From contig CATLOZ010000006.1 in the NCBI GenBank assembly GCA_950054395.1, positions 1 through 39,110 on the forward strand: 39,110 nt of DNA. The letters run 5' to 3'. The notes under the pieces are model-generated. The model ran no database searches, was not told where the DNA came from, and saw nothing but the letters and a program-made list of their open reading frames with translations. Every line of letters begins with the position of its first letter. The stretch's first letter is position 1. The position numbers were made by a program, and so were the translations under genes. Positions 22,295 through 31,139 of the stretch are shown here, piece by piece. The DNA comes from an uncultured Chloroflexota bacterium (GTDB lineage Bacteria > Chloroflexota > Dehalococcoidia > Lucifugimonadales > GCA-002694895).

Positions 22295-23053
22295 TTATAT
22301 TAAAGGCCATGGAATATTATCGTTTTGATTGATTGGGGGTAGTTTTTTTGTTTCTAGAATTAGATCTAATCTTTCAGTAATTGCTTTAATTTCGCTGTTA
22401 GAAAGTAGCTCTTTAAATAAAGTTTGTATATTTTTATCATTAATAAATTTTAATTTTAATTTTGTTATTTCTTTTATAATTTTTCCAGATATTATTTTCT
22501 CCCAAACATCAAACATAACTGTTCTAACTTTAAAAATTTCATGAAAAGTAACACCATGATCAATACTCCATAATTTATTCTCTTCATCTAAAATGCAATG
22601 ACCACCCTTTCTATCAGCATTGTTTATTAAGAAATCAAATATAGCGAATTTAAAAAAATCATTGGTTTTAATTTTTAATAAATCAAAATAATTTAAGCCT
22701 TTATTAAAAATTATCTTTTGTATTGATCCATGTCCATAAGGATCAATATTAACTATAAATGTTGGTGGGATATTTGGCCATCCTAGCAATAAAGAAAAAA
22801 TATAACTTGCATATTCTCTTTTGTAAAGGCATCCTAAAGGAAAATCATATAATGGCCTTTCCCCTATTTCAGGTTTATAGATTGCATATTCTTCATTAGC
22901 AAATTCAAGAAGTAAATTACTGTTAGTACCTTTCTGTAAATTGTATATATTTTTTATTTTTTTATTTAATGTGTATAAAAATTTTTCTGATTCAAAATGA
23001 TTAAAAGGATCTTCATGAACAATTGTTATATTCAGCTTTTGTTTGGAATTCAT
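22295..23053 (-). CDS. SCO1664-family protein (PI3/4-kinase-like fold)
   Basis: 'YKPEIGERPLYDFPLGCLYKREYASYIFSLLLGWPNIPPTF', 'FDFLINNADRKGGHCILDEENKLWSIDHGVTFH'; MNSKQK start at 23053 immediately follows the upstream stop. Confidence 0.85.
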   Translation of the reverse strand: MNSKQKLNITIVHEDPFNHFESEKFLYTLNKKIKNIYNLQKGTNSNLLLEFANEEYAIYKPEIGERPLYDFPLGCLYKREYASYIFSLLLGWPNIPPTFIVNIDPYGHGSIQKIIFNKGLNYFDLLKIKTNDFFKFAIFDFLINNADRKGGHCILDEENKLWSIDHGVTFHEIFKVRTVMFDVWEKIISGKIIKEITKLKLKFINDKNIQTLFKELLSNSEIKAITERLDLILETKKLPPINQNDNIPWPLI

Positions 23054-23054
23054 T

Positions 23055-23582
23055 TTAGTTTTTTTGTTTATAATGCCCATTTTTCCTTGGGCAATTTATG
23101 CAAATATCAGTATTGGAATTAGTTTTATCATTTTTATTCATAGGCCGATAGCATAATTTGCATAAAGGTCGGCCTTTTGATGCTAATTTTAAACTTGATT
23201 TTGAAAAAAATAATGCTTGATTAAAATTTAAATTAATTTTTAATTTGTTAAATATTTCAGTTTCTGTTTCTTCTCTGAAATATAAAATGAATATTTTATT
23301 GTTGTTTTGAATTTCAATTTGTATATTGTTAGATTTAATTTCTTCATCAATATAATTGAAATCATGTTTATTTTCTTCTCCATTTGAATCAGAGACATTG
23401 ATGCTGTATAAATTTCTAATAATATATTCACTGACAGATATTAGTTGTTCTTTTTCAACAAAAATTTTATATGATTTTTGAGATGTATATAATTCAATAC
23501 TGAATACACGATTACCTGGTTCGCCAGATGTCATAGGCTTGATATATTCAACTTTATTTAATTCATTATCAAAATTTACCAT
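23055..23582 (-). CDS. DUF3090 family protein
   Basis: 'TSGEPGNRVFSIEL...SYKIFVEKEQLISVSEYI', C-terminal 'GRPLCKLCYRPMN...CINCPRKNGH' zinc-ribbon-like tail. Confidence 0.82.
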   Translation of the reverse strand: MVNFDNELNKVEYIKPMTSGEPGNRVFSIELYTSQKSYKIFVEKEQLISVSEYIIRNLYSINVSDSNGEENKHDFNYIDEEIKSNNIQIEIQNNNKIFILYFREETETEIFNKLKINLNFNQALFFSKSSLKLASKGRPLCKLCYRPMNKNDKTNSNTDICINCPRKNGHYKQKN

Positions 23583-23648
23583 TGTACTTTATACTATATG
23601 TTTTATAATAATTCTTTCAATACAACTTTATAAAATAAGGAAGGATTT

Positions 23649-24548
23649 ATGACAGAACAATTTAAAATTGGTTTTATTGGGTTGGGGATAATGGGTGCTC
23701 CAATGGCAAAAAATTTGATTAATGCTAAGTATGAAGTGTATGTTTATGATATTAGACAAGAATCTATAAAAAATTTAGTAGAAAGTGGAGCGATAGCTAC
23801 AAAAAATTCTCAAGATTTGGGTGAAAAAGTCGATGTAGTTGTTATTATGGTTCAGGATTCTGCAAATTCTGAAGAAGCTATAATTTCTGATAATGGTGTT
23901 TTAAATACTCTTAAAAAAGGTACTACTATTATTGATATGAGTTCAATTTCGCCCTTGGTTTCACAGAAAATTTCAAAATTATGTGAGCAAAAGGAAGTTG
24001 ATTTTTTAGATGCTCCTGTTAGCGGAGGCGAACCTATGGCAATAAGTGGTGATTTAGCTATTATGGTTGGTGGAAAAGAAAATGTATTTAAAAAATTTGA
24101 ATCTATATTTGATGTTATGGGAAAAAGTAAAGTTTATTGTGGAAAGGCAGGAGCAGGAAATACTACTAAATTAGCAAATCAAATTATAGTTGCAGCTAAT
24201 ATAGAAGGTTTAAGTGAAGCTTTGGTTTTGTCAAAAAAGGCCGGTTTGGATCCTAAAGTGGTATTAAATGCTATACAAGGAGGTTTGGCAGGCAGTACAG
24301 TTATGAACACTAAAGGACCTATGATGGCTGATGGCAATTTTACTCCTGGATTTAGAATAAAATTACATCAAAAAGATTTAAATAATGCATTAATGACTGC
24401 AAAAGAATTGGGGGTCTCCATACCAGTAACTGGATTAATTCAACAAATGATTACTTCTTTAGTAAATGAAGGAAAAGGTGATTGGGATCATTCAGGAATT
24501 GCTACATTTATCGAGAATATATCAGGAGTTAAAATCAGCGAAGATTAG
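23649..24548 (+). CDS. 3-hydroxyisobutyrate dehydrogenase / 2-hydroxy-3-oxopropionate reductase family
   Basis: 'IGFIGLGIMGAPMAKNLINA', 'DAPVSGGEPMAISGDLAIMVGG', 'GAGNTTKLANQIIVAANIEGLSEAL'. Confidence 0.93.
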   Translation: MTEQFKIGFIGLGIMGAPMAKNLINAKYEVYVYDIRQESIKNLVESGAIATKNSQDLGEKVDVVVIMVQDSANSEEAIISDNGVLNTLKKGTTIIDMSSISPLVSQKISKLCEQKEVDFLDAPVSGGEPMAISGDLAIMVGGKENVFKKFESIFDVMGKSKVYCGKAGAGNTTKLANQIIVAANIEGLSEALVLSKKAGLDPKVVLNAIQGGLAGSTVMNTKGPMMADGNFTPGFRIKLHQKDLNNALMTAKELGVSIPVTGLIQQMITSLVNEGKGDWDHSGIATFIENISGVKISED

Positions 24549-25092
24549 GTTTTATAATTTCCATAAAAACAAAATTTTTATTATCTTTTTGTATCTCTCT
24601 TATTATTTTGAAACCACATTTAATAAATGCTTGTTGAGCCCGGGTATTCCATTTTAAAGTATGTAAGTATATTTTGCTAAAATCTGTATTATTGAATATA
24701 AATTTAATCATTGTATTGACACTATCAGTTCCATATCCTTTATTCCAATAATTTTTTTTACCTATCATAATCCCAAGTTCCATAGATTTGTTAAAATAAT
24801 CTAGGTTATAAAGCATACTGTTTCCTATATGTTCATTATTAATAAAAACAGAAAATCTTGCCGTATTTTTTGTATTTTTAATTATTTCTGATTTATATGC
24901 TTTTATAAAATCTTTGAAAGATAAATCTAATGGATATGTGGCATCAAGCGTAGATAATTCTGCATCAGTTCTCCACATATAATCATTTGCAAAATCGTTA
25001 AATGATTTGTTTTTTAAAATAATTTTCTCACCTTTTATTTCTTTTATTTCATTTAAAAGAATATTTGTATAAGTAAAAGTATTATTATTCAT
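24535..25092 (-). CDS. GNAT family N-acetyltransferase
   Basis: 'LGIMIGKKNYWNKGYGTDSVNTMIKFIFNN' acetyl-CoA loop; MNNNTFTYTN start at 25092 favoured over the track start, which overlaps the upstream gene. Confidence 0.85.
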   Translation of the reverse strand: MNNNTFTYTNILLNEIKEIKGEKIILKNKSFNDFANDYMWRTDAELSTLDATYPLDLSFKDFIKAYKSEIIKNTKNTARFSVFINNEHIGNSMLYNLDYFNKSMELGIMIGKKNYWNKGYGTDSVNTMIKFIFNNTDFSKIYLHTLKWNTRAQQAFIKCGFKIIREIQKDNKNFVFMEIIKPNLR

Positions 25093-25096
25093 ATAT

Positions 25097-25516
25097 TTAT
25101 ACCAAGAGAGTAGCTTTAGTAACCAATTTTTTTTCATTAGTATATTTTAATAATTTAATTGCTTCATTAGAATCCGCCCAGATAATTTTATCAAATTCTT
25201 TGTCATGATTTTTAAAACTTCCATCTATAGCTTCCATAATATAAAAAGCAACTTTTTTATTTAACATATTATTTTGGTTATCTATGAATTTGTAATATAT
25301 ATTTGATAAAAATACTTTTATTTTAACTTCTAATCCTGTTTCTTCTTTCACTTCTCTTATTGCTGTATTGCAAATTGATTCATTAAATTCTTGTGTTCCT
25401 TTGGGTAGATGCCATCGATTTGTTTTATTTTTGTAACATAAAACAAAATATATTACACTATGGTTTTTTTTATATACAAGGCCACCGGCCGAAATTCTAT
25501 CGTAGATTTTTTTCAT
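25097..25516 (-). CDS. NUDIX hydrolase
   Basis: Nudix box 'GTQEFNESICNTAIREVKEETGLEVKI'. Confidence 0.93.
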   Translation of the reverse strand: MKKIYDRISAGGLVYKKNHSVIYFVLCYKNKTNRWHLPKGTQEFNESICNTAIREVKEETGLEVKIKVFLSNIYYKFIDNQNNMLNKKVAFYIMEAIDGSFKNHDKEFDKIIWADSNEAIKLLKYTNEKKLVTKATLLV

Positions 25517-25585
25517 ATTATGAAATAAAATTAATAAATATAAGATATAAATATATTATCTCAGAAATATAAAATACTTTAAATT

Positions 25586-26365
25586 ATGTTTAAAATTTTT
25601 AACAAGGGTAAAATTGCTGTAATCAAAATACATGGAACTATAGGTTCCACTGTAAAGTATGAGCAAATTTCACCTTTAATAATTAAAGTAGAAAAAAATA
25701 AATCAGTTAAAGCAGTGATTATTGATATTAATTCACCTGGTGGTGGAGTGACTGATTCAGATTTAATTTATTCCTCCTTAGTTTCTTTGAATAAATTAAA
25801 ACCGGTTATCGCATATATTCAAGGTCTTGGAGCTTCCGGAGGATATTTGCTTGCATGTGCTTCAAGAAATATTATTGCGACTGAAGCATCGGTTGTAGGA
25901 TCTATAGGCGTAATATCAATTCGTCCTGTGTTAGTTGATCTGTTAAATAATTTAGGCGTAAAAGTGGAAGTGAATAAGACTGGAGAATTTAAAGATTCAG
26001 GGTCAATCTGGAGAAAGCAAACAAAAAATGATTCTAAATATTTTCAGGAATTTATAGATGATTATTATGAAAGGTTTTTAAAAATTGTTTCTATAAATAG
26101 AAATAAAGATTATAAAGAAATAAAAAAAATTGCTGATGGTAAAATTTATTGGGCACCCAAAGCTAAAGAATTAGGATTAATTGATAATATTGGTGATTTT
26201 AATGATGTTATCAAATTAGCAGCCAAGGAAGGAAATTGTTCAGAAAAAATAGTTCTTTACAAACCCAAAGTTTCAATACTTAATAAATTTTTCAAGAACG
26301 CAGCATCAGGTGCATATGAAACTTTAATTGATAAATTGTCTACTGATCAAATTAGATTAGTTTGA
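25586..26365 (+). CDS. sppA: Signal peptide peptidase SppA-like S49 protease
   Basis: 259 aa; 'INSPGGGVTDSD', 'GLGASGGYLLACASRNIIATEASVVGSIGVI'. Confidence 0.9.
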   Translation: MFKIFNKGKIAVIKIHGTIGSTVKYEQISPLIIKVEKNKSVKAVIIDINSPGGGVTDSDLIYSSLVSLNKLKPVIAYIQGLGASGGYLLACASRNIIATEASVVGSIGVISIRPVLVDLLNNLGVKVEVNKTGEFKDSGSIWRKQTKNDSKYFQEFIDDYYERFLKIVSINRNKDYKEIKKIADGKIYWAPKAKELGLIDNIGDFNDVIKLAAKEGNCSEKIVLYKPKVSILNKFFKNAASGAYETLIDKLSTDQIRLV

Positions 26366-27049
26366 TTTCAAGGCATTTAAAAGTATAACTGATCCGAAGG
26401 CTTTCTTTTTTATTATTATTTTTTTGAATCCATTTTTTTGTAATAAGCTATTTATTCCTTTCTCAGTTAAAAAAGTATTTGATGATTTAGGTAAGTACAA
26501 ATAAGCTGAAAAGTTATTTGAAAAAATCATGCCAAAAAAAGGGGCTAAGATAAAAAATCCTAGGTTAAATATAAATGATTTAATATTATTATAAGGTTTG
26601 ATGATTTCTATAATATTTAATGTACCTTTATTATTTAAAACATAATTTATTTCCTGTAGTGATTGAGTGATATTTTCAAAATTTCTTATACCATAAGCTA
26701 TAGTTATATGATCAAAATAATTTTTTTTAAATGGTAAATAATGACTATCTCCTAAAATTAAGTTTGACACTTTGTTTTTTGCTATCGAGAGCATAGCATT
26801 AGAGAAATCTAATCCTATTACATTATTATTAGGTGAATTTTTAATTATTTCTTGAGTTAATGAGCCAGTTCCGCAAGCAATATCTAATATTTTATTTAGT
26901 TTTTTTGAATTGAATTTTATTGATTGAACAATTTCTTGTTCCCATTTTTTATGATTCCCAAATGACATTATGCAATTCATTAAATCATAGTTTTTTGCTA
27001 TTTTATTAAACATGAATTGAATATTTTTTGATTTAGTGTTTTTTTCCAT
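26357..27049 (-). CDS. UbiE/MenG-family quinone methyltransferase
   Basis: 'MFNKIAKNYDLMNCIMSFGNHKKWEQE', 'ILDIACGTGSLT', 'FDHITIAYGIRNF'. Confidence 0.92.
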   Translation of the reverse strand: MEKNTKSKNIQFMFNKIAKNYDLMNCIMSFGNHKKWEQEIVQSIKFNSKKLNKILDIACGTGSLTQEIIKNSPNNNVIGLDFSNAMLSIAKNKVSNLILGDSHYLPFKKNYFDHITIAYGIRNFENITQSLQEINYVLNNKGTLNIIEIIKPYNNIKSFIFNLGFFILAPFFGMIFSNNFSAYLYLPKSSNTFLTEKGINSLLQKNGFKKIIIKKKAFGSVILLNALKSN

Positions 27050-27062
27050 TTAGAATATAAAT

Positions 27063-28616
27063 TTAATTATTTTGATTAATTAATTTTGATATGCCATTGA
27101 TCAATTTAGAGGCGGTTGATCCGTGTATGCCATATTTTTCTTTTGATAATTCTCCAGATTCAGATATAAGAGAAACAGCTAAAATTGTACTATGTTCTGA
27201 ATTTAATCCCTGTGCTAAAAAGCTGTTAATTACACCTGCCAAAACATCTCCTGTCCCACCTTTGGCTAATCCGGGATTTGGTCTATTTAACATATATTTT
27301 TTATGTGTATTTCCTATAAACGTTAATGGTCCTTTCAATACAATTGTAACATTCCAAAGTTTTGTGTAAGTTTCTAATATTTCAATAGGGTTTTTATTTA
27401 TTTCGCTTATGCTCAACCCTGTAAGCCTGGACATTTCCCTTACATGAGGAGTAATTATTGTATTTTTAGGTAATTTATATTTCCACCATTCATTTATTTT
27501 GGATAAGTTATTCAAACCATCAGCATCAATGACAATTCCTTTTAAGTATTTAAAATGATTCGATATATTTTTTAATAAATATTCAACTGATTCTTGAGTT
27601 GTTTTGTTTACCTCCATTCCACAACCAATTAATAATGAATTTATTCTTTTTTTATTTTCAAATAAATGTTTAATGTTATCTTTTGATATAAATTCCTGAT
27701 TATTTTTTATTGTATCTAAAGTTGCTTCTGGAATTTTTCCTGCTATAACTCCATAAATGGATAAAGGTATAGCTAAACTTAATAAACCAACTCCGGTTTC
27801 TAGGCTTGCTGAAGCAGCCATAAGTATTGAACCAGGATATTTTTTTGATCCTCCTACAACCAATGTTTCCCCTGATAATCTTTTGTCACCATAAGTATCC
27901 TTTTTTGGAATTAATTTAAAAGCTGATTGTGGATTGATAAGAAATTTATATTTATAATTTTTTGGATATTTTGTAATGCCTATATCCAGATTAATTAATT
28001 TATTTGAATATTTATGCCCATTTATTGTTAAACAGCAATCTTTTATTCCTGAAATGCATAAAGTTTCACTAGCAATTATAGTATTTGTGTTATTGTTCTT
28101 TTGCTCATACACAGAAGATAACCCCGAAGGGACATCAATTGACAATACATATTTGTTTGAAGAATTTATATATTTAATCATTTGACTGATATTACCTGTG
28201 ATATTTTTATTTAACCCGATACCAAATATGCCATCTATAATAATTTTAGTATCATCTATTAATTTTTTGACATTATCAAAATTATTTAAGTAATAAAGTT
28301 GATTTGCATACTTCTGTAAATCATAATCCCATGATTTATAATCTGAATCTTTAAATACGAATAGAATATTTGTTTTATATTTTGATTTTAATAGTTGAGT
28401 AAGAGCAATATATCCATCTTTTGCATTATTACCTTTGCCTAATATAAATAAAATTTCTTTTTCTTTAGTAAAATTATTTTTTATATAAGCTGCTATTTCA
28501 TTCCCGGCATTATTTATCAAGGTAGATTCTGATTTACCTTTATCTATGGTAAGTTTTTCCATAGATTTCATTTCTTCGTATGTCACTATTTTTTCAAAAT
28601 AATTATCAATTTTCAT
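27063..28616 (-). CDS. Bifunctional NAD(P)H-hydrate epimerase / ADP-dependent dehydratase
   Basis: 517 aa; N-domain 'GKGNNAKDGYIAL', 'IIDGIFGIGLN'; C-domain 'VVGGSKKYPGSILMAASASLETGVGLLSLAIP', 'NPGLAKGGTGDVLAGVINSFLAQG'. Confidence 0.94.
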   Translation of the reverse strand: MKIDNYFEKIVTYEEMKSMEKLTIDKGKSESTLINNAGNEIAAYIKNNFTKEKEILFILGKGNNAKDGYIALTQLLKSKYKTNILFVFKDSDYKSWDYDLQKYANQLYYLNNFDNVKKLIDDTKIIIDGIFGIGLNKNITGNISQMIKYINSSNKYVLSIDVPSGLSSVYEQKNNNTNTIIASETLCISGIKDCCLTINGHKYSNKLINLDIGITKYPKNYKYKFLINPQSAFKLIPKKDTYGDKRLSGETLVVGGSKKYPGSILMAASASLETGVGLLSLAIPLSIYGVIAGKIPEATLDTIKNNQEFISKDNIKHLFENKKRINSLLIGCGMEVNKTTQESVEYLLKNISNHFKYLKGIVIDADGLNNLSKINEWWKYKLPKNTIITPHVREMSRLTGLSISEINKNPIEILETYTKLWNVTIVLKGPLTFIGNTHKKYMLNRPNPGLAKGGTGDVLAGVINSFLAQGLNSEHSTILAVSLISESGELSKEKYGIHGSTASKLINGISKLINQNN

Positions 28617-28617
28617 T

Positions 28618-28983
28618 TTATTTTGTAGATGCCACAGCTACAGCAAATGCTGTCGAACGTGAATGAGAAATTGATATTTCTATATCAATTATTTTTTTCT
28701 TTATTGCAATATTCTTAGCTTTGTTATAAAGATTAATAGTAGGTTTATGCCCTCTTTGGCGATGAATTTCAATTTCCTTCCATCCAACTCCTCTTACACC
28801 AGTGCCCAATAACTTCATGACGGCTTCTTTTGCAGCAAATCTCCCCGCAAGAGAATTCACCTTTCCGTTGCAAAAATTTATTTCATGTTCTGTATATATT
28901 CTATTTAGGAAACGTTGACCATAATTTTCTATTGTTTTAGATATTCTATCTATTTCAATTAAATCAGTTCCTACTAAAACCAA
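28618..28983 (-). CDS. acpS: Holo-[acyl-carrier-protein] synthase
   Basis: 'VGTDLIEIDRI', 'SLAGRFAAKEAVMKLLGTGVRGVGWKEIEI', 'ISISHSRSTAFAVAVA'. Confidence 0.96.
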   Translation of the reverse strand: MVLVGTDLIEIDRISKTIENYGQRFLNRIYTEHEINFCNGKVNSLAGRFAAKEAVMKLLGTGVRGVGWKEIEIHRQRGHKPTINLYNKAKNIAIKKKIIDIEISISHSRSTAFAVAVASTK

Positions 28984-29050
28984 AACTTGCCTTTAATATA
29001 ATTTAATTTTATTATAAAATCTCTTAGAAAAATTGTATGTAGAGGAATGC

Positions 29051-29938
29051 GTGAAAACAAAATTAATAGATGGGAAATTGATTTCATCGGATATCAGATT
29101 AGAAATCACCGAAGATGTTTCCAAATTAAAAAATGAATATAATATAGTGCCTAAATTATGTGTAATTTTAATAGGTGATGACCCTGCATCTCATGTTTAC
29201 GTCAGAAATAAACAAAAATCAGCTATTTCTGCTGGTATGTATGCAGAAGATTATAAGTTTAGTGAAAATGATAATACAGAAAATGTTATTAAATTAATTA
29301 ATAAATTTAATAATGATAAAACTGTAAATGGTATATTGGTTCAGCTACCTTTGCCTGAAAATTTTGATAAAGATGAGATAATAAATTCAATTGATCCTTT
29401 AAAAGATGTTGATGGCTTACATCCTCATAATGTAGGACTTTTAAGCTTAGGACAACCAAGATTTATTCCAGCCACTCCATTTGGAATATCTGAATTGTTA
29501 AATAGAAATAATATTAAAGTAGAAGGATCAAACATGGTAATTATTGGTAGAAGTAATATTGTGGGAATACCATTAGCAAATTTATTTGTTCAGAAGAATA
29601 AAAATTTTAACGCAACTGTAACTGTTTGTCATTCTAGATCTAAGAATATCTCTGAATATACATTAAATGCTGACATAATTATTGCTGCGATAGGCCAAGC
29701 TAATTATTTGCATTCTGATATGGTTAAATCAGGTTCAGTGATTATTGATGTTGGAATTAATAGAATTTCAGATGATACTAAAAAATCTGGTTTTAGATTG
29801 GTAGGAGATGTTGATTTTGAATCTATGATAGGTAAAGTAGATGCAATAACACCTGTTCCCGGAGGTGTAGGTCCTATGACAATAGCTATGTTATTAAAAA
29901 ACACATTTAATGCTGCATTGTTACAAATGAATCATTAA
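29051..29938 (+). CDS. folD: Methylenetetrahydrofolate dehydrogenase/cyclohydrolase
   Basis: 'VILIGDDPASHVYVRNKQKSA', 'GILVQLPLPENFD', 'ATPFGISELL', 'ITPVPGGVGPMTIAMLLKNT'; GTG 29051 preceded by AGAGG favoured over TTG 29033. Confidence 0.95.
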   Translation: MKTKLIDGKLISSDIRLEITEDVSKLKNEYNIVPKLCVILIGDDPASHVYVRNKQKSAISAGMYAEDYKFSENDNTENVIKLINKFNNDKTVNGILVQLPLPENFDKDEIINSIDPLKDVDGLHPHNVGLLSLGQPRFIPATPFGISELLNRNNIKVEGSNMVIIGRSNIVGIPLANLFVQKNKNFNATVTVCHSRSKNISEYTLNADIIIAAIGQANYLHSDMVKSGSVIIDVGINRISDDTKKSGFRLVGDVDFESMIGKVDAITPVPGGVGPMTIAMLLKNTFNAALLQMNH

Positions 29939-29952
29939 ATAATTACCTTTTA

Positions 29953-31125
29953 GCTTGCATTAGGTTTTATACCACATTACTATTTCTACACGGAGGTATA
30001 TCATGAGTAGTTTAGATGAATTATATGAAAAATTAGGTGTAAGAAAAGGAATAAGTGCTGCAGGTACAGCAACAATATATGGTGGTTCAAAATTACGCCC
30101 TGAAGTTACACAAATAATGATTGAAGCATCAACTGTGATGCTTGATATGGATGAATTAAATATTGCAGCCGGAAAAATGTTGGGAGAATTAACTGGTTCA
30201 GAATATGGTTTGGTTACTAGTGGTTCTGCAGGAGGGTTATTATTACAGGCTTGTGCTGTAATTGCGGGTGATGATCCGGCTAAAATGGCAAGACTCCCTG
30301 ATACTGAGGGAATGAAAAATGAAATTATTATTCAGAGATCTCATAGATTCGCTTATGATCAATGTTATAGAGCTGCGGGTGCAAAATTTGTAGAAATAGG
30401 TGATGGAAAAAGATGTCATGAATGGCAATTAGAGGCTGCTTTTTCTGATAAAACAGCTGCAGTTGCATATTTATTCTCACCTGGCCTTTCTAAGATGGCG
30501 TTATCATTAGATAAAGTATGTGAAATAGCACATTCAAAAGGTGTGCCTGTAATAGTTGACGCAGCCTCAATGTTACCTCCCAGAGAAAATTTATCAAAAT
30601 ATCATAAATCAGGAGCAGATTTAGTTATCCATAGTGGAGGAAAAGGGATTAGAGGGCCGCAGGGAACAGGTATTTTATCAGGTAAGAAGGAATTAATTAA
30701 AGCTGCATATGCAAATGCTGCCCCTCATCAATTTCTTGGAAGATCAGCTAAAGTTGCAAAAGAAGAGATAGTGGGGCTTCTTACAGCTTTAAATAATTTT
30801 GTTAATGAAGATGAACAGGTTGAAAACTTTGATTTTAGAAATAAAAGTCAGAAAGTAGTAGATGCTTTTAGTGAAACTCCAGGATTGGATGCTGCAGTGA
30901 AGCATGACAATGTAGATTATTTAACACCAGTATCGTCTTTATATTTCACTGATGAATGGGAGGGGCCTAAAGCTGGTGAAATTCTTCAGCGGCTTCAGGA
31001 AGGTAATACACCAATATTTATGCATAACCTTATACATCCTGATGAATTAATATTTGATCCTTTAAATGTTGATGATGATGAAGTAGATGTAGTGATTAAA
31101 AAAATACGCGAATCAATGGATTAAA
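29953..31125 (+). repeat. Copy 1 of exact direct tandem repeat (1,173 nt; offset 1,187 nt)
   Basis: Leader GCTTGCATTAGGTTTTATACCACATTACTATTTCTACACGGAGGTATATC plus whole CDS repeated at 31140-32312. Confidence 0.93.
30003..31124 (+). CDS. SelA-fold / aminotransferase class V-like PLP-dependent enzyme, copy 1
   Basis: 373 aa; PLP-Lys region 'GADLVIHSGGKGIRGPQGTGILSGKKEL', 'PVIVDAASMLPP', 'LVTSGSAGGLLLQACAVIAGDD'; strong SD GGAGGT. Confidence 0.85.
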   Translation: MSSLDELYEKLGVRKGISAAGTATIYGGSKLRPEVTQIMIEASTVMLDMDELNIAAGKMLGELTGSEYGLVTSGSAGGLLLQACAVIAGDDPAKMARLPDTEGMKNEIIIQRSHRFAYDQCYRAAGAKFVEIGDGKRCHEWQLEAAFSDKTAAVAYLFSPGLSKMALSLDKVCEIAHSKGVPVIVDAASMLPPRENLSKYHKSGADLVIHSGGKGIRGPQGTGILSGKKELIKAAYANAAPHQFLGRSAKVAKEEIVGLLTALNNFVNEDEQVENFDFRNKSQKVVDAFSETPGLDAAVKHDNVDYLTPVSSLYFTDEWEGPKAGEILQRLQEGNTPIFMHNLIHPDELIFDPLNVDDDEVDVVIKKIRESMD

Positions 31126-31139
31126 TAATTATCTTTTTT

